In this document: piece by piece, positions 44,291 through 56,097 of the stretch
Position numbering within the stretch: position 1 is the first letter of the stretch
Layout: every line of letters starts with the position of its first letter
Notes under the pieces: model-generated
The model's input: the letters and a program-made list of their open reading frames with translations, nothing else
What the model was told of the DNA's origin: nothing
The model's database searches: none
NCBI GenBank assembly: GCA_963930655.1
Contig: OZ005617.1
Coordinates: forward strand, 4,218,501-4,282,500
Source of the DNA: Myrica gale
Taxonomy: Eukaryota; Streptophyta; Magnoliopsida; Fagales; Myricaceae
DNA: 64,000 nt
Reading direction: 5' to 3'
Program-made: the position numbers and the translations under genes

Positions 44291-47040
44291 ACGGAGATCT
44301 TATTCACGTCGTACATATTGGACTCGTGGATCGTCCGTCCGTCTGTCTGTCTCCCTAGCTAAAGTGTTTGTGCATGGCTACAAGATTTCAAGCTACAATT
44401 TCCTTTCAAACAAGCAATCTGTTATTCAGCAGTGGCGATTGAATTTCGATTTTCCATGTGGGTGGGGGAGTATCAAGGTTTTAGTTTGTGTAGAGTTTTC
44501 GATTGAACAAATTCCGGTTAACAATACGTACTGCAAGTCGAATATATCTTCGTACAAAGATGGTCGGGCCTAGGCCTGGCCCGCCTGCACCTATGGCTGG
44601 ACGTAGGCTAACTGATATAGGGCCCATATGTGTATGGAGCTTAGCCAGGTTTAGGCATTTAAATGTTGACATAGTACTGCCCCGGGTGAGCTACAGAGCT
44701 AGCCAACCCTGTTCACCGGTATCGGTAACCGTCCCCCGCTTAGTAGCGGGGGCGATATCGATTGTCATTTTCACCGTTAGGCGGTGGTGATGAAACCGCC
44801 CATCGTTGGGCGGTTCACTGCCAAAAAAGTGTTTGTTTGTTTTGTTTAGACAACACGGTGTCGTTTAAGTTAGTAGTGAGTTAAGAGTTTTTTTTCAACC
44901 CCCCGATCAATCGCAACCCTCCCTCATTTCTCACGGCCCTCCCCTCTCCCTCTATCTCACGGTGAACGCCTCTATCTCACAGTCTCACCGTCGATCATCG
45001 TGCCCCTGCCAGTGTTGCCACGTCTCTCTCTCCCTCACAGTAAGTCTCTCTCCCCCTCTCACTCTCAGTCTCTCTCTCTCACTATCTGTCTCTCTCTTTC
45101 GACTCTCATCTCTATTTGTCTCTCTGCCTCCTACAACTGTCGCCAGACATTGATTTCCTGTGGAACTTTTACAAGTAACTTAGTAAGATCCATTTTTCGA
45201 TTTCATTGAATTATTCCAAACCGATTTCATTGAACTTTTACCATCAATGATTCAAATATACAGGATCATTTTACTTTTTGAGTCTTGATGTTTCAACCTA
45301 GCGCTAGGTCCACTGATTATCCTATTGTTTCTTTACTAAAAGAGTTCCTCTCATTTTTTTTGTAATTAGACGCGGATCATAAGCTAAGCACATTTAAAGA
45401 GGAATCCGTAACTGTCACATACGGCCCTTCCGAGCGTGCAAACTCTATCTTCCAGCTGCCAGCTTCTCTTCACATGCACAGGTCACGGGGTACTTTATGA
45501 TTTTTCTGTGCCCACCAGCTCTATTAAATGTGGGCAAATGAGGTTTTTTGAATCATTGATGGTTCGTCTGCAAATGCAAAGGGTATAATTTGATCGAGCG
45601 TAGTTGTTGGCCCCGGCCCCTTGCAAACATCATTACGGCCTAAAACTAAATTTAAAAGATCAACAGCTTACATTAACCCACGTAGCCTTCTTAGACCTAT
45701 GTCCCGGCCCCTAGCTACCTGAACTTTCGTGTAGCCATTTTCTAGGTAGCTCAACGTTACAACAGAGAGTCAACAAGAGCGATTATAATTATAACCTGCA
45801 CTAACACCTCCACAGAAGCTTTATCAGTGCACAAATTGAATGGATGCCCGGGTTTCAGCAATGGAAACCAAATACCAATTGAGTGGTCGGGCGCCTAGTT
45901 AGGGTTTCTTCAGACCACCGAAAGTGAGAGTATACAGGAGTGGGGGCCGGGGGGAGGGGGGACAGCGAGTGACCGAAAGCGAATGCTAACAAGGAAGTGT
46001 TGCATGTGATGAACCTGCTTAACATGACCCATCTGCCAGGCTTTCTCTCAAACTTTGCCTAGAATTGGTACCATTTCATTTCAGGTATGTCTGATGTGCT
46101 CTTTTCTAACCAGAACTAGGTAATGTAGGTGGGAGACGTATATCGGTATATGGGGTGTGTCAAATCAATTGAACTAGGCCTTCCACCACATTTGTTTTTG
46201 TTTTGGCACTAGTCCTTCAACTTTTAACCTTAAGTGGTATTTTACCATCCTCATGTGCAGGTTTCATATATGCTTCTGCCCAGTAAAAGCCTGCCTTGTC
46301 GGTCATATATGCAGCAGTTCTTGACCAATTCACCCTTGATTAATTGCATTCCTAATTTATCTTTTTTTTTCTAATTACTCGATCCATTCCTAATTTTTCA
46401 CTTGTGTACGATATTTCATCACTATGCTTTTTCTTTTTATTAGCAGGTTTAATTAGTAACTATATTTGGTTTAGCGCTCAGTATTTCAAATTAATGTTTG
46501 TGTGCTAGCTTATGTTACTTACTAGCTAGTAGCTAGCTAAGCATGCAGGCTGCAGCGCAATGAATTGAAGAAATATTAACAGGAAAATAACACTGAAAAG
46601 AAAAAGAAAGTGAAAAGCATGCACTCACCGAAAGTCTAAGGCAGCGAAAAAATAACTTCCAGATTCAATATATACTTTCTATAATTTGATTTATGAGTAT
46701 GGTCGACAAATAAATTAATATTATCATCCGAGAGAAAAGGTTCGAGAAAATAGAATGTCAATTAAAACATTATCGTCCAAGATGAGTCGGTCTAAGGGTT
46801 TTATCCCTTTGGCGTTTCATTAATCACAAAACGTAACAATTAATTCTTACCATTAATTATTATACTTTGTCTCAATTACCCCAGGAAGAAGCTGCGCGCC
46901 GAACCGGCATGGATCGATAAGCAAGACACCAATAAATGGATAGCATTATATAATAGCATTCATACAGGAGATTCTCCATACATTGATTTAACTATAATCC
47001 CTCCTTTGGGATAACTCATAGTTAATTAGATATTTTTGAA

Positions 47041-47042
<2 letters not shown>
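44291..47042. other. Intergenic DNA with hAT-like low-complexity stretch
   Basis: Around 44560-44880 are GGGCC/GGCCC units, CGGTATCGGTAACCG, short GC hairpins (CCCCCGCTTAGTAGCGGGGG) and ACGGTGTCGTTTAA, wording shared with hAT elements in this window, but no ends or target duplication were found. The segment 44885-45140 is CT-rich. The rest, to 47042, shows no coding exon on either strand. Confidence 0.35.

Positions 47043-47110
<68 letters not shown>
47043..47110. repeat. Compound (TA)n(GA)n microsatellite
   Basis: About 16 TA units are followed by about 18 GA units, ending 19 bases before the stop codon of the minus-strand I9 gene, so it lies in its 3' untranslated region. Confidence 0.95.
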
Positions 47111-47113
<3 letters not shown>

Positions 47114-47128
47114 GTCTTCTCAGCTATA

Positions 47129-47715
47129 CTAAGCAAGTTCTTGATTCTTCTCCACAATCCTCACTCCATTGGCAGATCTAAGCACATTGGCCTGTTCCAA
47201 AAATTTAAGGGCAGTAGATCAAACATCAAAACTATATATGAGAAAATATATGTTTGACTTAATGTACCAAAAACTGGAAAAAAAATCAATCGATATTGCT
47301 TTATAAACTTGAAAGTATGATAAAAGCAGTACCTGATCCTCAGTAATTTCTACAGAAAACCCATCAACAATGACCAAAGATGATGTCTTCTTGTAGCTGC
47401 CGGGCTCAAGGGTGCTTGCCAACAGCCCATCATGCTTCGTACTTAGATAGACATCAAGCTTCTTTACTCCACTCTTCGATCTATTGATCAACAGATGAAT
47501 AGATATATAGAAAGAAACAAGGAAAGAAAAAAAACATTTGCAGGATGCATTAAGACACAGATTAACAAGTTATCAAAAAGAGAACAAGCTAGTTAACTCC
47601 CATATGAAATAATGTAAAAACAGAGAACTGACCGATCAGTTCGAAGACGTTCGTATTCAGGATCGTAGTTCATGAAAACGAAGTATGACTCGGTTTGTTT
47701 ACTTCCCATAGTCAT
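47129..47715 (-). CDS. Stand-alone inhibitor-I9 (subtilisin propeptide-like) protein
   Basis: Exons 47633-47715, 47333-47480 and 47129-47191 give 97 residues (95 if the second in-frame ATG is used). The fold signature is ESYFVFMNYDPEYERLR, DVYLSTKHDGLLASTLEPGS, YKKTSSLVIVDGFSVEITED then QANVLRSANGVRIVEKNQEL, which matches the propeptide/inhibitor I9 domain that folds and inhibits subtilases. No protease domain follows, so it is a free-standing propeptide-like inhibitor or chaperone of subtilases, as known for a few plant and fungal proteins. No signal peptide is visible, unlike its presumed apoplastic targets. An Asn is present where subtilase propeptides usually have Tyr-Met-Gly. Confidence 0.85.
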
Positions 47716-49876
47716 TCGCCTTGGTTCCTTTTCTCCTGGTTTGGATTTTGAATCAAATGCAATGGGTCTCAAGTCACATGTTTAGGCTATTTATATATGC
47801 ACGAACAGGAGTATGACTTTTGAACAGTCACTAGTGGGGCCACATCTCTCATTTGAAACCAAAGATGCAATGAAAGAAATTATGCCCTGCTAATTCAACT
47901 CTACTGAGTCTGTTTTATGTGACCGTTAAGTTCTCTCTTTCTTATTTGCCAAAATTTTAAACCCTTTATTGAATGCCCCTACGTGCATGAAATAATTACT
48001 CGTGATCTAGTGCAGCTTGGTTAAAAAAAATAAAGTACCACTACCTTCTTCTTCTTCTTCTTCTAGTTCTGACCTAGGGTTTGAGGAATCATAATTTTTT
48101 TAAAAAATCCAATGCACACGCTTGCGCTAGAAAAGTCAACAGTACTTAATTACAGGGAAGAATAATGTGAATGGCTCGGAAGTTAATTAGAAATGTTGAC
48201 TACGTACCTAGGGAAGTGAGCGATATGAGATACTTGTACGAGGGCACAACTTAATCCCTGCCTAGCTAATGTGTCAATCCATGTACCAAGCCCTTGATCA
48301 GGATATATATATGCAGAATTAGTAGTCAAAGATCGACAGTAATCACCACTGAAAATAATCAGTCGCTAAATATATAGGATTTATATAGAATTGAAGGGAT
48401 GTGTATCAGAAGGAAATGCCAAAAAAAAACAACTGTTTTGATTTTGATCTGCTTAAACTTTCACAAATACTGCCATTGCCTTCAATTTTCAAGATAAATA
48501 AATTGTAGTTTTTCTTTGAACACATTATTTTTGCGTAATAAGGGATCAGAGAGAAAAACAAAAAAAAATGGTCCTACACCCTTAAACCCACTCAACCTGA
48601 GCTAAATGTATACAGTATATATGACTGCATGTGTCAAAAGAGGATGAATAATATCTATTTAATACGTGAATTATAGAAAGTATGTGAGGTTGAGATGTTA
48701 TATTAGACTGGGTCAGATGCAGAAGATGCATGCGCTGAGATTGAGATGTTAATCATGCCCCCACGTATAGATCCCCATGTCTGATTTTATTCAAAACGTG
48801 CTTCTCTGAAGTTTCAGTCTTATAGACTGACTCATGACACCAGTTGAACAATATTGGGTGAACAGAAGAAAAAATCAAACCTAGCTTTATCGTTTTCCTC
48901 CAGAACGATTACGTACGTCCTCATTTGCCTATATATAGAGCCCCCTCTCTCACTTTACCCACGAGTTGATGCGATCTTAATGATTTTATCCAAGTTATCA
49001 TCGTGATGAAAACGTGAGATCGGTCACTGTTTATCTGCAGGTTACAGAGTGCTGCTCTAGAAAACAAGAAACAATATCCTTCTACACAGCTAGAGAGTGA
49101 ATTATACACAAAACTCTCACTCTTTTCTCCAGTAAATTATACACACACCATTAATATACTAGGACCCCGTAGCTAGCAGTAGGTCGACATGGTTTCTATG
49201 ATAAACTCTCGTTCAGTATAGACCTGAAAGGCTGAAAGGAATATATGATTAAAACCATTCATAAGACGGTAGGGGACCATTCTGCCCGATTCCTAATATA
49301 TTTTCTTGCATATATCTTCTAGGTCAGGTAGTCGGTAGACACGTGTAGCTATCTGTTCATCTGACGAAACAATTTGCAAATGCGTGCTGATATTTGCTTT
49401 AAAGCTAAAGAGTATCGATAGGGTTAAAGAAGAGGTTGGAGTTTTGCCAACAGTACAACTTGCTCTGCATAACCCTTTTTCCTGAATCTATGTAAAGGTC
49501 AAGAAGAAGAAAAAGAAGAAGATGCTCCATTTTATCTGTGATACCTCCGAGGAGACAAAAGCCTGTGCACGTGAGCGCCTCATCTGCGTGGAAGCTGCAG
49601 GCTGCAGCAATGAAGCGTTTGGCATCCATAACTTCCACGTGTCAACCTCAAGAGCGGAGGGCAGAGGGACCTCCAATGACTCAGATTCCGCAAAGAAAGA
49701 GAGATAGAGAGGAGTCACAGATCCACAGTACAATTGGGACTGCGAGTGGATTTTAATTGGAGAGCGGATCAAGAAGCTCAGAGAGAGAGTACTGGACCTA
49801 CCATGGTACCGGCAGGAGGCAGCTGTCAGTCACATGGCGGTCCTTTCGAGCCCAAACAGCCAGCTGAATTACTTTG
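47716..49876. other. Intergenic DNA with G-box/ABRE motifs
   Basis: CACGTGAGC (about 49568) and CCACGTGTCA (about 49635) lie 67 bases apart, resembling ABRE/G-box elements, but no gene could be attached to them. Short frames here are not recognised. Confidence 0.3.
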
Positions 49877-50036
49877 AGTCTGTTCGTTTATAAAGAATCC
49901 TCAAGATTTTACAACCAAACATCATTTTTCACACCACATAAATATAACTACAACACGTATACCAATAAAGTTAACATCACATAAAATTCTCAAAACAAAA
50001 AAAAATCCTCACAAAACACCTTAACCGAACACACTC
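49877..50036. mobile_element. Short MITE of the TGTTTGTTT-type family
   Basis: GAGTCTGTTCGTTTATAAAG at the left pairs imperfectly with CTTAACCGAACACACTC at the right. The interior carries ACACCACATAAATATAACTAC and TCTCAAAACAAA wording shared with the element at 34365-34612. Confidence 0.6.
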
Positions 50037-50333
50037 TTTGTTTTCAGGTCCCAAAGAAACCCACCACACGTGAGACGGGCTGTACTCTTTTTCTCTCTTT
50101 TGTTTTTTATGGTTTATGAAATATTCTTAAGTTCAGGTTCGAACTATCTTTTTCGTCCCTTATATAAACCCCACTTATTAAAGTCATTGAATTATTTTGT
50201 TTCTCTCCATGAACTTACTTTTATCACGCCATACATAGAACGACACACACACTACGTTTGTGTGATACACATTCCACTTTCAGAAAGTAAACGACCGTTG
50301 GACCATGCTGATCTGCAAATATTGTCGGACGAG

Positions 50334-52379
50334 CAGAGGCGGATGCAGGGGCAGCCTTGGGCGGCTGTCACCCATTAGACCGGAGAAAAAAACTTTTACA
50401 TGTATTTTAAAAAAAAAAAAGTTAGTCTGAGCCTATGGGGATTGGCCAATGGTGTCGCCCTAAGGGTCTGGGCCCGTTAGGCCTAGGCTCTTTATTTTTT
50501 AACCGACAGAGGGTGAAACGACGCCGTTTCACCGTCTGCCTTAAAAAAATCAAAAGTGAAAAACTCGACTCCTCTCTCTCTACCTGGTTTCTCTCTCTCT
50601 CTTGCGATCGCCCACAGCCACACGGCCGCACCGCACCACCCCACCCCCGCTTGCGCCGCACGGCCCGCACCGCACCGCAGCCACTGTTGCACTGCACCAG
50701 CTACAGCATCCAGCAGCTCCAGCGCACCCGGTGTCCCTCTGCCCTCAGCCTTAGGCCTCATCTGTGAGAATTGAGAATTCTGCATTCTAATTAGTAATTT
50801 CTATAGCATTTGCAGTATTATTGTATTAAACCGTTTAATTACTTTAATTTTTTTAGTTAATAGTTAGTTAGGTAATATACTAATTTGAATTATAATGATT
50901 AATGCATACAACATAGTTAATTTAGGGCAGATTTAGCATTGTTTTTTTTCAAAATTTAACATTTGTGAATCGCGTTTCAATTTTCGTAGGTAATTTCTTC
51001 GGGGTTGTTGATTGTCTCTGTACAATTTTTTTCTATTTGTTGTATGTCTGCCAGAATCATGTAACAATTTTTACAATTTTTGCTAATTTATTCGGAGTTT
51101 GCTAATCAAGATCACGGCAACAAAAGTTGTAATCTATATAAGAACAATTGTGTATAGAGAAGTGAGACATGTTATGGCCTATGGAGCCAATGAACTATGG
51201 GTTGTCATTGGGCTCATTTTAAATTTGAGAGAGGACAATTGGGTTGTCAAAGTTTGGTGATGGTTTTTCCTATTATTCTGTTGACACTTACCAATTTTAA
51301 AGAGCAAAGGTTTATGACTTAGTTGTATGGTCTACACAGTAAAGAATGGTTGGCAGGCAGAGCATCCGCAGGTCTGATACAACCTGCCTGTTTGATCTAG
51401 ATATGTGGCTGATGAAGAAGTATTCTAAATTCTAAAGAAGATTGTTTCAGTTGATTCATCCTTGCAGCAATAAATTTGACTAGTTTCGAGTCTAAATTTG
51501 TTACAAGTTGACTACTTTATAGTTCATGGGGAGGTCTATCTTGAACACAGTGAGAAGATTCCAAAGTTGCTCACAAAATTCAAATCCAGTTGTCTTCAAT
51601 TAAGTAACCAGTTCTTGGTTCTGACATATTTTGTAGCCAGGAATTTGAATTTATTACTGTATGGTATAGAATACCAATTGTAGTGAGACTAATTCTAAAC
51701 GTAAGGAGTCCGATGTGATTTGGTCAGTCTCAATCCGATTAGTATTACATTTCCTAGGTCTATGAGTTGTGTGATATACTAATGGCTCTACATATTCTGT
51801 ACGCAAATGTAACTCATTCATGTGTGTATAACATCTACAGAACTCTCAAACACCCAGCTTCTAGTATTGATTTGTAGTGTATTGAACTCTACAGTTGTTA
51901 TCGGAGTTCTGAACTCAGTATTTATTGTTCAATTTGACTTCCTTCAAACTCTAGAGTCAACAGTCTTGGTCCAATTTGAAGAAGCATGGGGGAACCGTGT
52001 TTTGTATTTATGACGTATCTCAAGATTTTATGTCTCAATTGCATCTATATTGTGTGTAGGTCAACAACCATTTCGTGTTTGTATTGTCTGTGGACCCTTG
52101 AGTTGTGATCCAATTGATTGATTGATTGTTTTCACTTTGTTTTATTTTGTTTAGATAATGGATAAGTATGTGGTAGGATGCAAAAATGTAGGATGTAATT
52201 GTCATTTCTCAGTCGTACTACATAGTACGGTACGTGTATTCTATTATTTTTAATGTTTTTAGTCTTTAATTTTCGATATTGTAACTTTAAGAAAATTATT
52301 TGCATTACGACAAAAAAAATTCTTGTCATTTTGCATGTAAAGTTCGACCCCTGTGAAAATTGATCTGGATCCGCCGCTG
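50334..52379. mobile_element. Non-autonomous hAT element 2, about 2.05 kb
   Basis: The ends are CAGAGGCGGATGCAGG and CTGGATCCGCCGCTG, inverted copies of CAG[A/C]GGCGGAT. The flanks CGGACGAG (50326-50333) and CGGAGGAC (52380-52387) match at 6 of 8 positions, a decayed target duplication. The right-hand 130 bases match the left end of hAT element 1 in reverse. A GAAACGACGCCGTTTCACC near-palindrome and a Pro/Ala/His-rich GC segment (50600-50750) lie near the left end. No transposase domain was recognised. Confidence 0.75.
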
Positions 52380-52387
52380 CGGAGGAC

Positions 52388-53551
52388 TTGGTAAAGGTTA
52401 AGAGAACGACACACAAAGACACGAAGAAATCACCTCAATGTCTTAGCTTTGGATGACACGTACGAAGTTGTCGAGATATACTCATAGAGCTAGCGCCTTT
52501 ATAAGCATCCCATTGCGCGAAGGGGTGAGATTCCTTGGTTTGGTTTTGGTGCGATGCCAATACTCTGTTGCTTGACAGGGTGCTGCATCAAGATCAAATG
52601 ATCGAGACTTGGTGAGAGATCTCAGTCGACCGCTGAGATTGATGTATTTCCATTATAATTTTGATCGCCGCTTAGGAATAAAGAAGCTCGTTTTTTTCTG
52701 CTTGTAAATACAGATAGCAGTACTGAAGTAGATTCATAGATTCTCATTCTCTGTTGTTGTTAGAAGATGATGATCGTGTCCATGTCATGTGACCCACCGA
52801 GTGATCCAAACGCAAACGGCGGACCATGGGCTCACTAGCAAGGCCGCAAGACCCAAGTCACTAATTTTACGGAAATGAAATGGCCCAGTATTAGCCCAAG
52901 CGTGTCTCAACCCAATGTTGCGGTAAGCCCCACTTGTCGTTAAGTCAATGGAGATTCGGGCTTGCGAAGTAAGAATGGCCTAATAAACCTGTAGCCTGAA
53001 GGCCCAGACAACAGCTCTAGCCGCCTGCACTTGGTCCATTGTCCTATAGCGGAGGATCCTTCCTGTTATCATTATATTTCAACTTAATGATTAGATTAGC
53101 CCAACACTGTATCAACTGCCTCACTTACTCAATATTTATTTATTTTCTAAAATCTTACACAAAATAAATAGTCGAAGCTTGTTCGATTTTCCTTTTTCCT
53201 TTTCCTTTTCCTTTATATAAATATAATATCAAGATGCTAGCTCTTGTAAAAGTTAAAATTTATTTTATAAAAAAACTTCATTTTGTACTCTGAATTACGA
53301 GGTAAATGTTTATTTAAAGGTTTAAACTATTGTAGCATTTAATCTCTGAATTACTAAAATTAACCAAAATATGCAGTGTAAATAGATCTTATCTATGAAA
53401 CATGTCAAAAATAGGTCATGTGACATAATTTAAAATGTGTTTTTTTTATCACTATATGTTAATAAATTTTGATAATTCACTCAATAAACTTAGTAAGATG
53501 ACATTTAGCTCGTAATTTAATATCGAAAATTGATTTTTCACCTTTTATGGC
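52388..53551. other. Intergenic DNA, nothing firmly recognised
   Basis: A short frame near 52494-52619 reads RRGEIPWFGFGAMPILCCLT and ends with stop. It looks exon-like but cannot be assigned. GGCCCA motifs cluster at 52870-53040. The remainder is AT-rich. Confidence 0.25.
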
Positions 53552-53700
53552 TTGTTTGTTTGTCCAATAATTTGGGGTCCAAAATTTTCAGTAAAATAAA
53601 CACATTTCAAAATTTTTAATTTTTACACATACACACTTTATCTTTCACAAACTTTAATAAATCTCAATAAAATAAAGATTCTTAAAATCTTAAAAATAAC
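53552..53700. mobile_element. MITE-like sequence, fourth relative of the TGTTTGTTT family
   Basis: GGCTTGTTTGTTTGTCC at the left is followed by TTACACATACACACTTTATC and AAACTTTAATAAATCTCAATAAAATAAAG, wording shared with 34365, 38669 and 49877. The right end is not clear. Confidence 0.4.
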
Positions 53701-54790
53701 GTACCTTTTATCTTCACCGATGACGCGCTTAACAAAGGCAAAAGAAAATGTTAAACTTAAGGCGTCTTTTGACATATAAAACGTCATAGCTGACGTGAGG
53801 CTGGAAATATTCTTCTGCACGTCACACACGTGGCTTATAGAAATAATACCACCTCCCCCCATCCGACGTAGACGCTCTTTTTTTATTTTTTATTTTTGGT
53901 TGAAATTCATTCCCACTGAATTGAAGCTGCACGACGTAGGGAAGGGAAGGGCGCTCCTCTTTAACGCCGTTTAACTGGATTATAAAGTCGTGCCTCCGTG
54001 GGAAAGGGGGAGTGAAATCAGGCCAAAGCGGTAAAGAAGAGCATGTGATTGCTTACTAAGCCCTAACTAAACACTTAACGGTGACTACCATAACTGATAG
54101 AACTGGTATATTCTATTTAATATTTACCGAAATTAAATGTTTGATTTCAGTTTCATTATGTAGATTTTTTTTATTAAGTATTTTCATCGAAATTTTGGAC
54201 AATTTTTTTTGTTATATATTATAAATTAATAATAAATAACATGTAAAATAAACATTCATTTAAAATAAAATTATAACATTCAAAAAATTATAAACATAAA
54301 AAAAGTTACGAGTACTATTTTTAAATTATAATATTTTAAACACACTCAAAATCTGATATAAGAATCGGTAACCCGAAATTACGATTTTGATTCAAAATTT
54401 TTTCTACCCTTGTAAAGACTAGTATACTATACGTATGATTGTATCACAAAAGGAGCAGGACATTAGTACACGACCTCCTATAAAGAAAACCTGCGAGATG
54501 CACGTTTTAAAGTCAACTCACGCGGATAAAAAAAAGTCAACTCACGCGTATTTTCGTGTACGCTCGGGCAATGATACCGTCAACCTACGGCTTCCCAAAT
54601 CTGAATCCACACTCAAAGCCTGGCTAACCTCGATGCCCACCCTCCCTCCCTCCGTTCAAGTATCCTACAACACGTGGCTGGTCAACACTTTTGCCCGCTG
54701 CCCGTCCCGCTCTATCTGTTCACACAGACTAACCTCCCTCGACATTCGAAAACTACCTGCCCGAATCCGCCTAATCCACACCGTCTGTTT
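53701..54790. promoter_or_regulatory. Upstream region of the secreted repeat protein, with G-box
   Basis: AT-rich distally. Proximally CACGTG at 54671-54676 lies about 120 bases before the TATA box, a G-box candidate. The 130-codon frame at 54435-54827 overlaps the promoter and is not considered real. Confidence 0.4.
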
Positions 54791-54800
54791 CTATATAAAC
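54791..54800 (+). promoter_or_regulatory. TATA box of the secreted repeat protein
   Basis: CTATATAAAC puts transcription start near 54823. The in-frame ATG at 54802 would then not be transcribed, so translation starts at 54838. Confidence 0.75.
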
Positions 54801-54837
54801 GATGTCTTTTCTCCTTTGTACCCATAACCACCACAAA

Positions 54838-56097
54838 ATGGCCAGGCTCGCTGTCTCAATTGCCGTCACCTTCTTCTTGTTCGCCCTCTGCCATGCCAGT
54901 TTTCCGTTTGATGCATCGGAAAAGGAAGTCACTGGCGCTGAGCGGGTATCTATTACTACCTTGCCCAAACCTGACGCCAAAACCCCCATAACCATCCTCC
55001 TTCCCAGCGAGAAACCCGAATCCGAACCCGCAACCTTGGTCGAGTTGGAACCCGAGGACGCTGAATCAAAGCTGCCCGAATCAGACGGCAGCGGATCCGA
55101 CACCGTCTCCATCGCGCTGAGGACAATCGACTTCCGTCCCATCAACCGCCACTTCCCCAGACACCTGTTCCCGTTGACTTTCCATCGAAGCCACGGTTGT
55201 CGTCACCAGCTTCGCCGACATCACCACCACGACCAAGAACACCACATCGTCGAGTTCAAGCAGTTGGGCGAGCGCTTCCCTGACCGCGAGGTTTCGTACG
55301 GAGACGATATGATCGTGTCCAACGAGGTTTCGGATTCAGATCAGGTGGTTGGCGGCGTGGTGCGTCAGATCCCGGCTAAGTGGGCCAAGTTCGGCCACGA
55401 GGAATCCAGATTCAATCAGGAGGATGCTGATGTGGAGGGAACAGAGGACATGATGAAGAAGAGGCATCACCAACACGAGGAGCGAGAAGAGAGGGAGAGA
55501 GAGCACCACGACCACGATGAAGATCACGACGACAACGAGGAGCACGAGCACAAGGGTTCGCTGAGGATGTGGGCCAAGATCGGCCACGAGGGACCCAGGT
55601 TCCATCACGAGGACGCTGATGTGGAGGGAACTGAGCACATGAAGAAGAGGCATCACGAGGATAGAGAGGAGAAGGAGAGAGAACACGACGACGACGACGA
55701 GGCGCACGAGCACAAACACAAGCACAAGGGTTGGCTTAGGAAATGGGACAGGTTCGGCCACGAGGGACCCAGGTTCCATCACGAGGACGCTGATGTGGAG
55801 GGAACTGAGCACATGAAGAAGAGGCATCACGAGGATAGAGAGGAGAGGGAGAGAGAACACGACGACGACGACGAGGCGCACGAGCACAAACACAAGCACA
55901 AGGGTTGGCTTAGGAAATGGGACAGGTTCGGCCACGAGGGACCCAGGTTCCACCACGGCTACGCCGATGAGGAGGGAAGGGAGCACATGAAGAAGTGGCA
56001 TCACCGACAAGCGGAGCGAGAGCACGACCACGACAAGCACGGACGTGAGGATAATGGTTGGATGAAGTCAATCCGCAAGTTTTTGGGTCAGTTTTGA
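54838..56097 (+). CDS. Secreted His/Asp/Glu-rich repeat protein
   Basis: A single exon of 419 residues. The N-terminus MARLAVSIAVTFFLFALCHA is a clear signal peptide with likely cleavage after CHA. A Pro/Glu-rich segment, a short basic HRSHGCRHQLRRHHHHD stretch and an IVEFKQLGERFPDREVS linker follow. From residue 182 there are four repeats opening KWDRFGHEGPRFHHEDADVE and closing in HHEDREEREREHDDDDEAHE then HKHKHKGWLR. Repeats 2 to 4 are 58 residues apart, and repeats 2 and 3 are nearly identical in DNA. Alternating His and Asp/Glu clusters suggest binding of metal ions or water in the wall or vacuole, but this is inference. I do not recognise a named family. The TATA position excludes the ATG 36 bases upstream. 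Confidence 0.85.
   Translation: MARLAVSIAVTFFLFALCHASFPFDASEKEVTGAERVSITTLPKPDAKTPITILLPSEKPESEPATLVELEPEDAESKLPESDGSGSDTVSIALRTIDFRPINRHFPRHLFPLTFHRSHGCRHQLRRHHHHDQEHHIVEFKQLGERFPDREVSYGDDMIVSNEVSDSDQVVGGVVRQIPAKWAKFGHEESRFNQEDADVEGTEDMMKKRHHQHEEREEREREHHDHDEDHDDNEEHEHKGSLRMWAKIGHEGPRFHHEDADVEGTEHMKKRHHEDREEKEREHDDDDEAHEHKHKHKGWLRKWDRFGHEGPRFHHEDADVEGTEHMKKRHHEDREEREREHDDDDEAHEHKHKHKGWLRKWDRFGHEGPRFHHGYADEEGREHMKKWHHRQAEREHDHDKHGREDNGWMKSIRKFLGQF
55381..55965 (+). repeat. 174-bp coding tandem repeats
   Basis: Units start at 55381, 55570, 55744 and 55918 (spacings 189, 174, 174). The second and third differ at only a handful of bases, so the array has expanded recently. The last is truncated and diverged. 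Confidence 0.9.

Noticed and set aside
52494..52619. Short exon-like frame ending in a cysteine-rich segment
   Set aside because: It has no start, splice partner or recognised homologue; kept only as a note in the gap description.
54802..54837. Upstream in-frame ATG of the secreted repeat protein
   Set aside because: It lies only a few bases after the TATA box, so would not be transcribed, and it would place a hydrophilic segment before the signal peptide.
55336..56040. Antisense frame of 234 codons rich in Leu and Val
   Set aside because: It is the complement of the His/Asp/Glu repeat array; GAG/CAC-type codons read backwards as CTC/GTG, so the open frame follows from the sense repeats.
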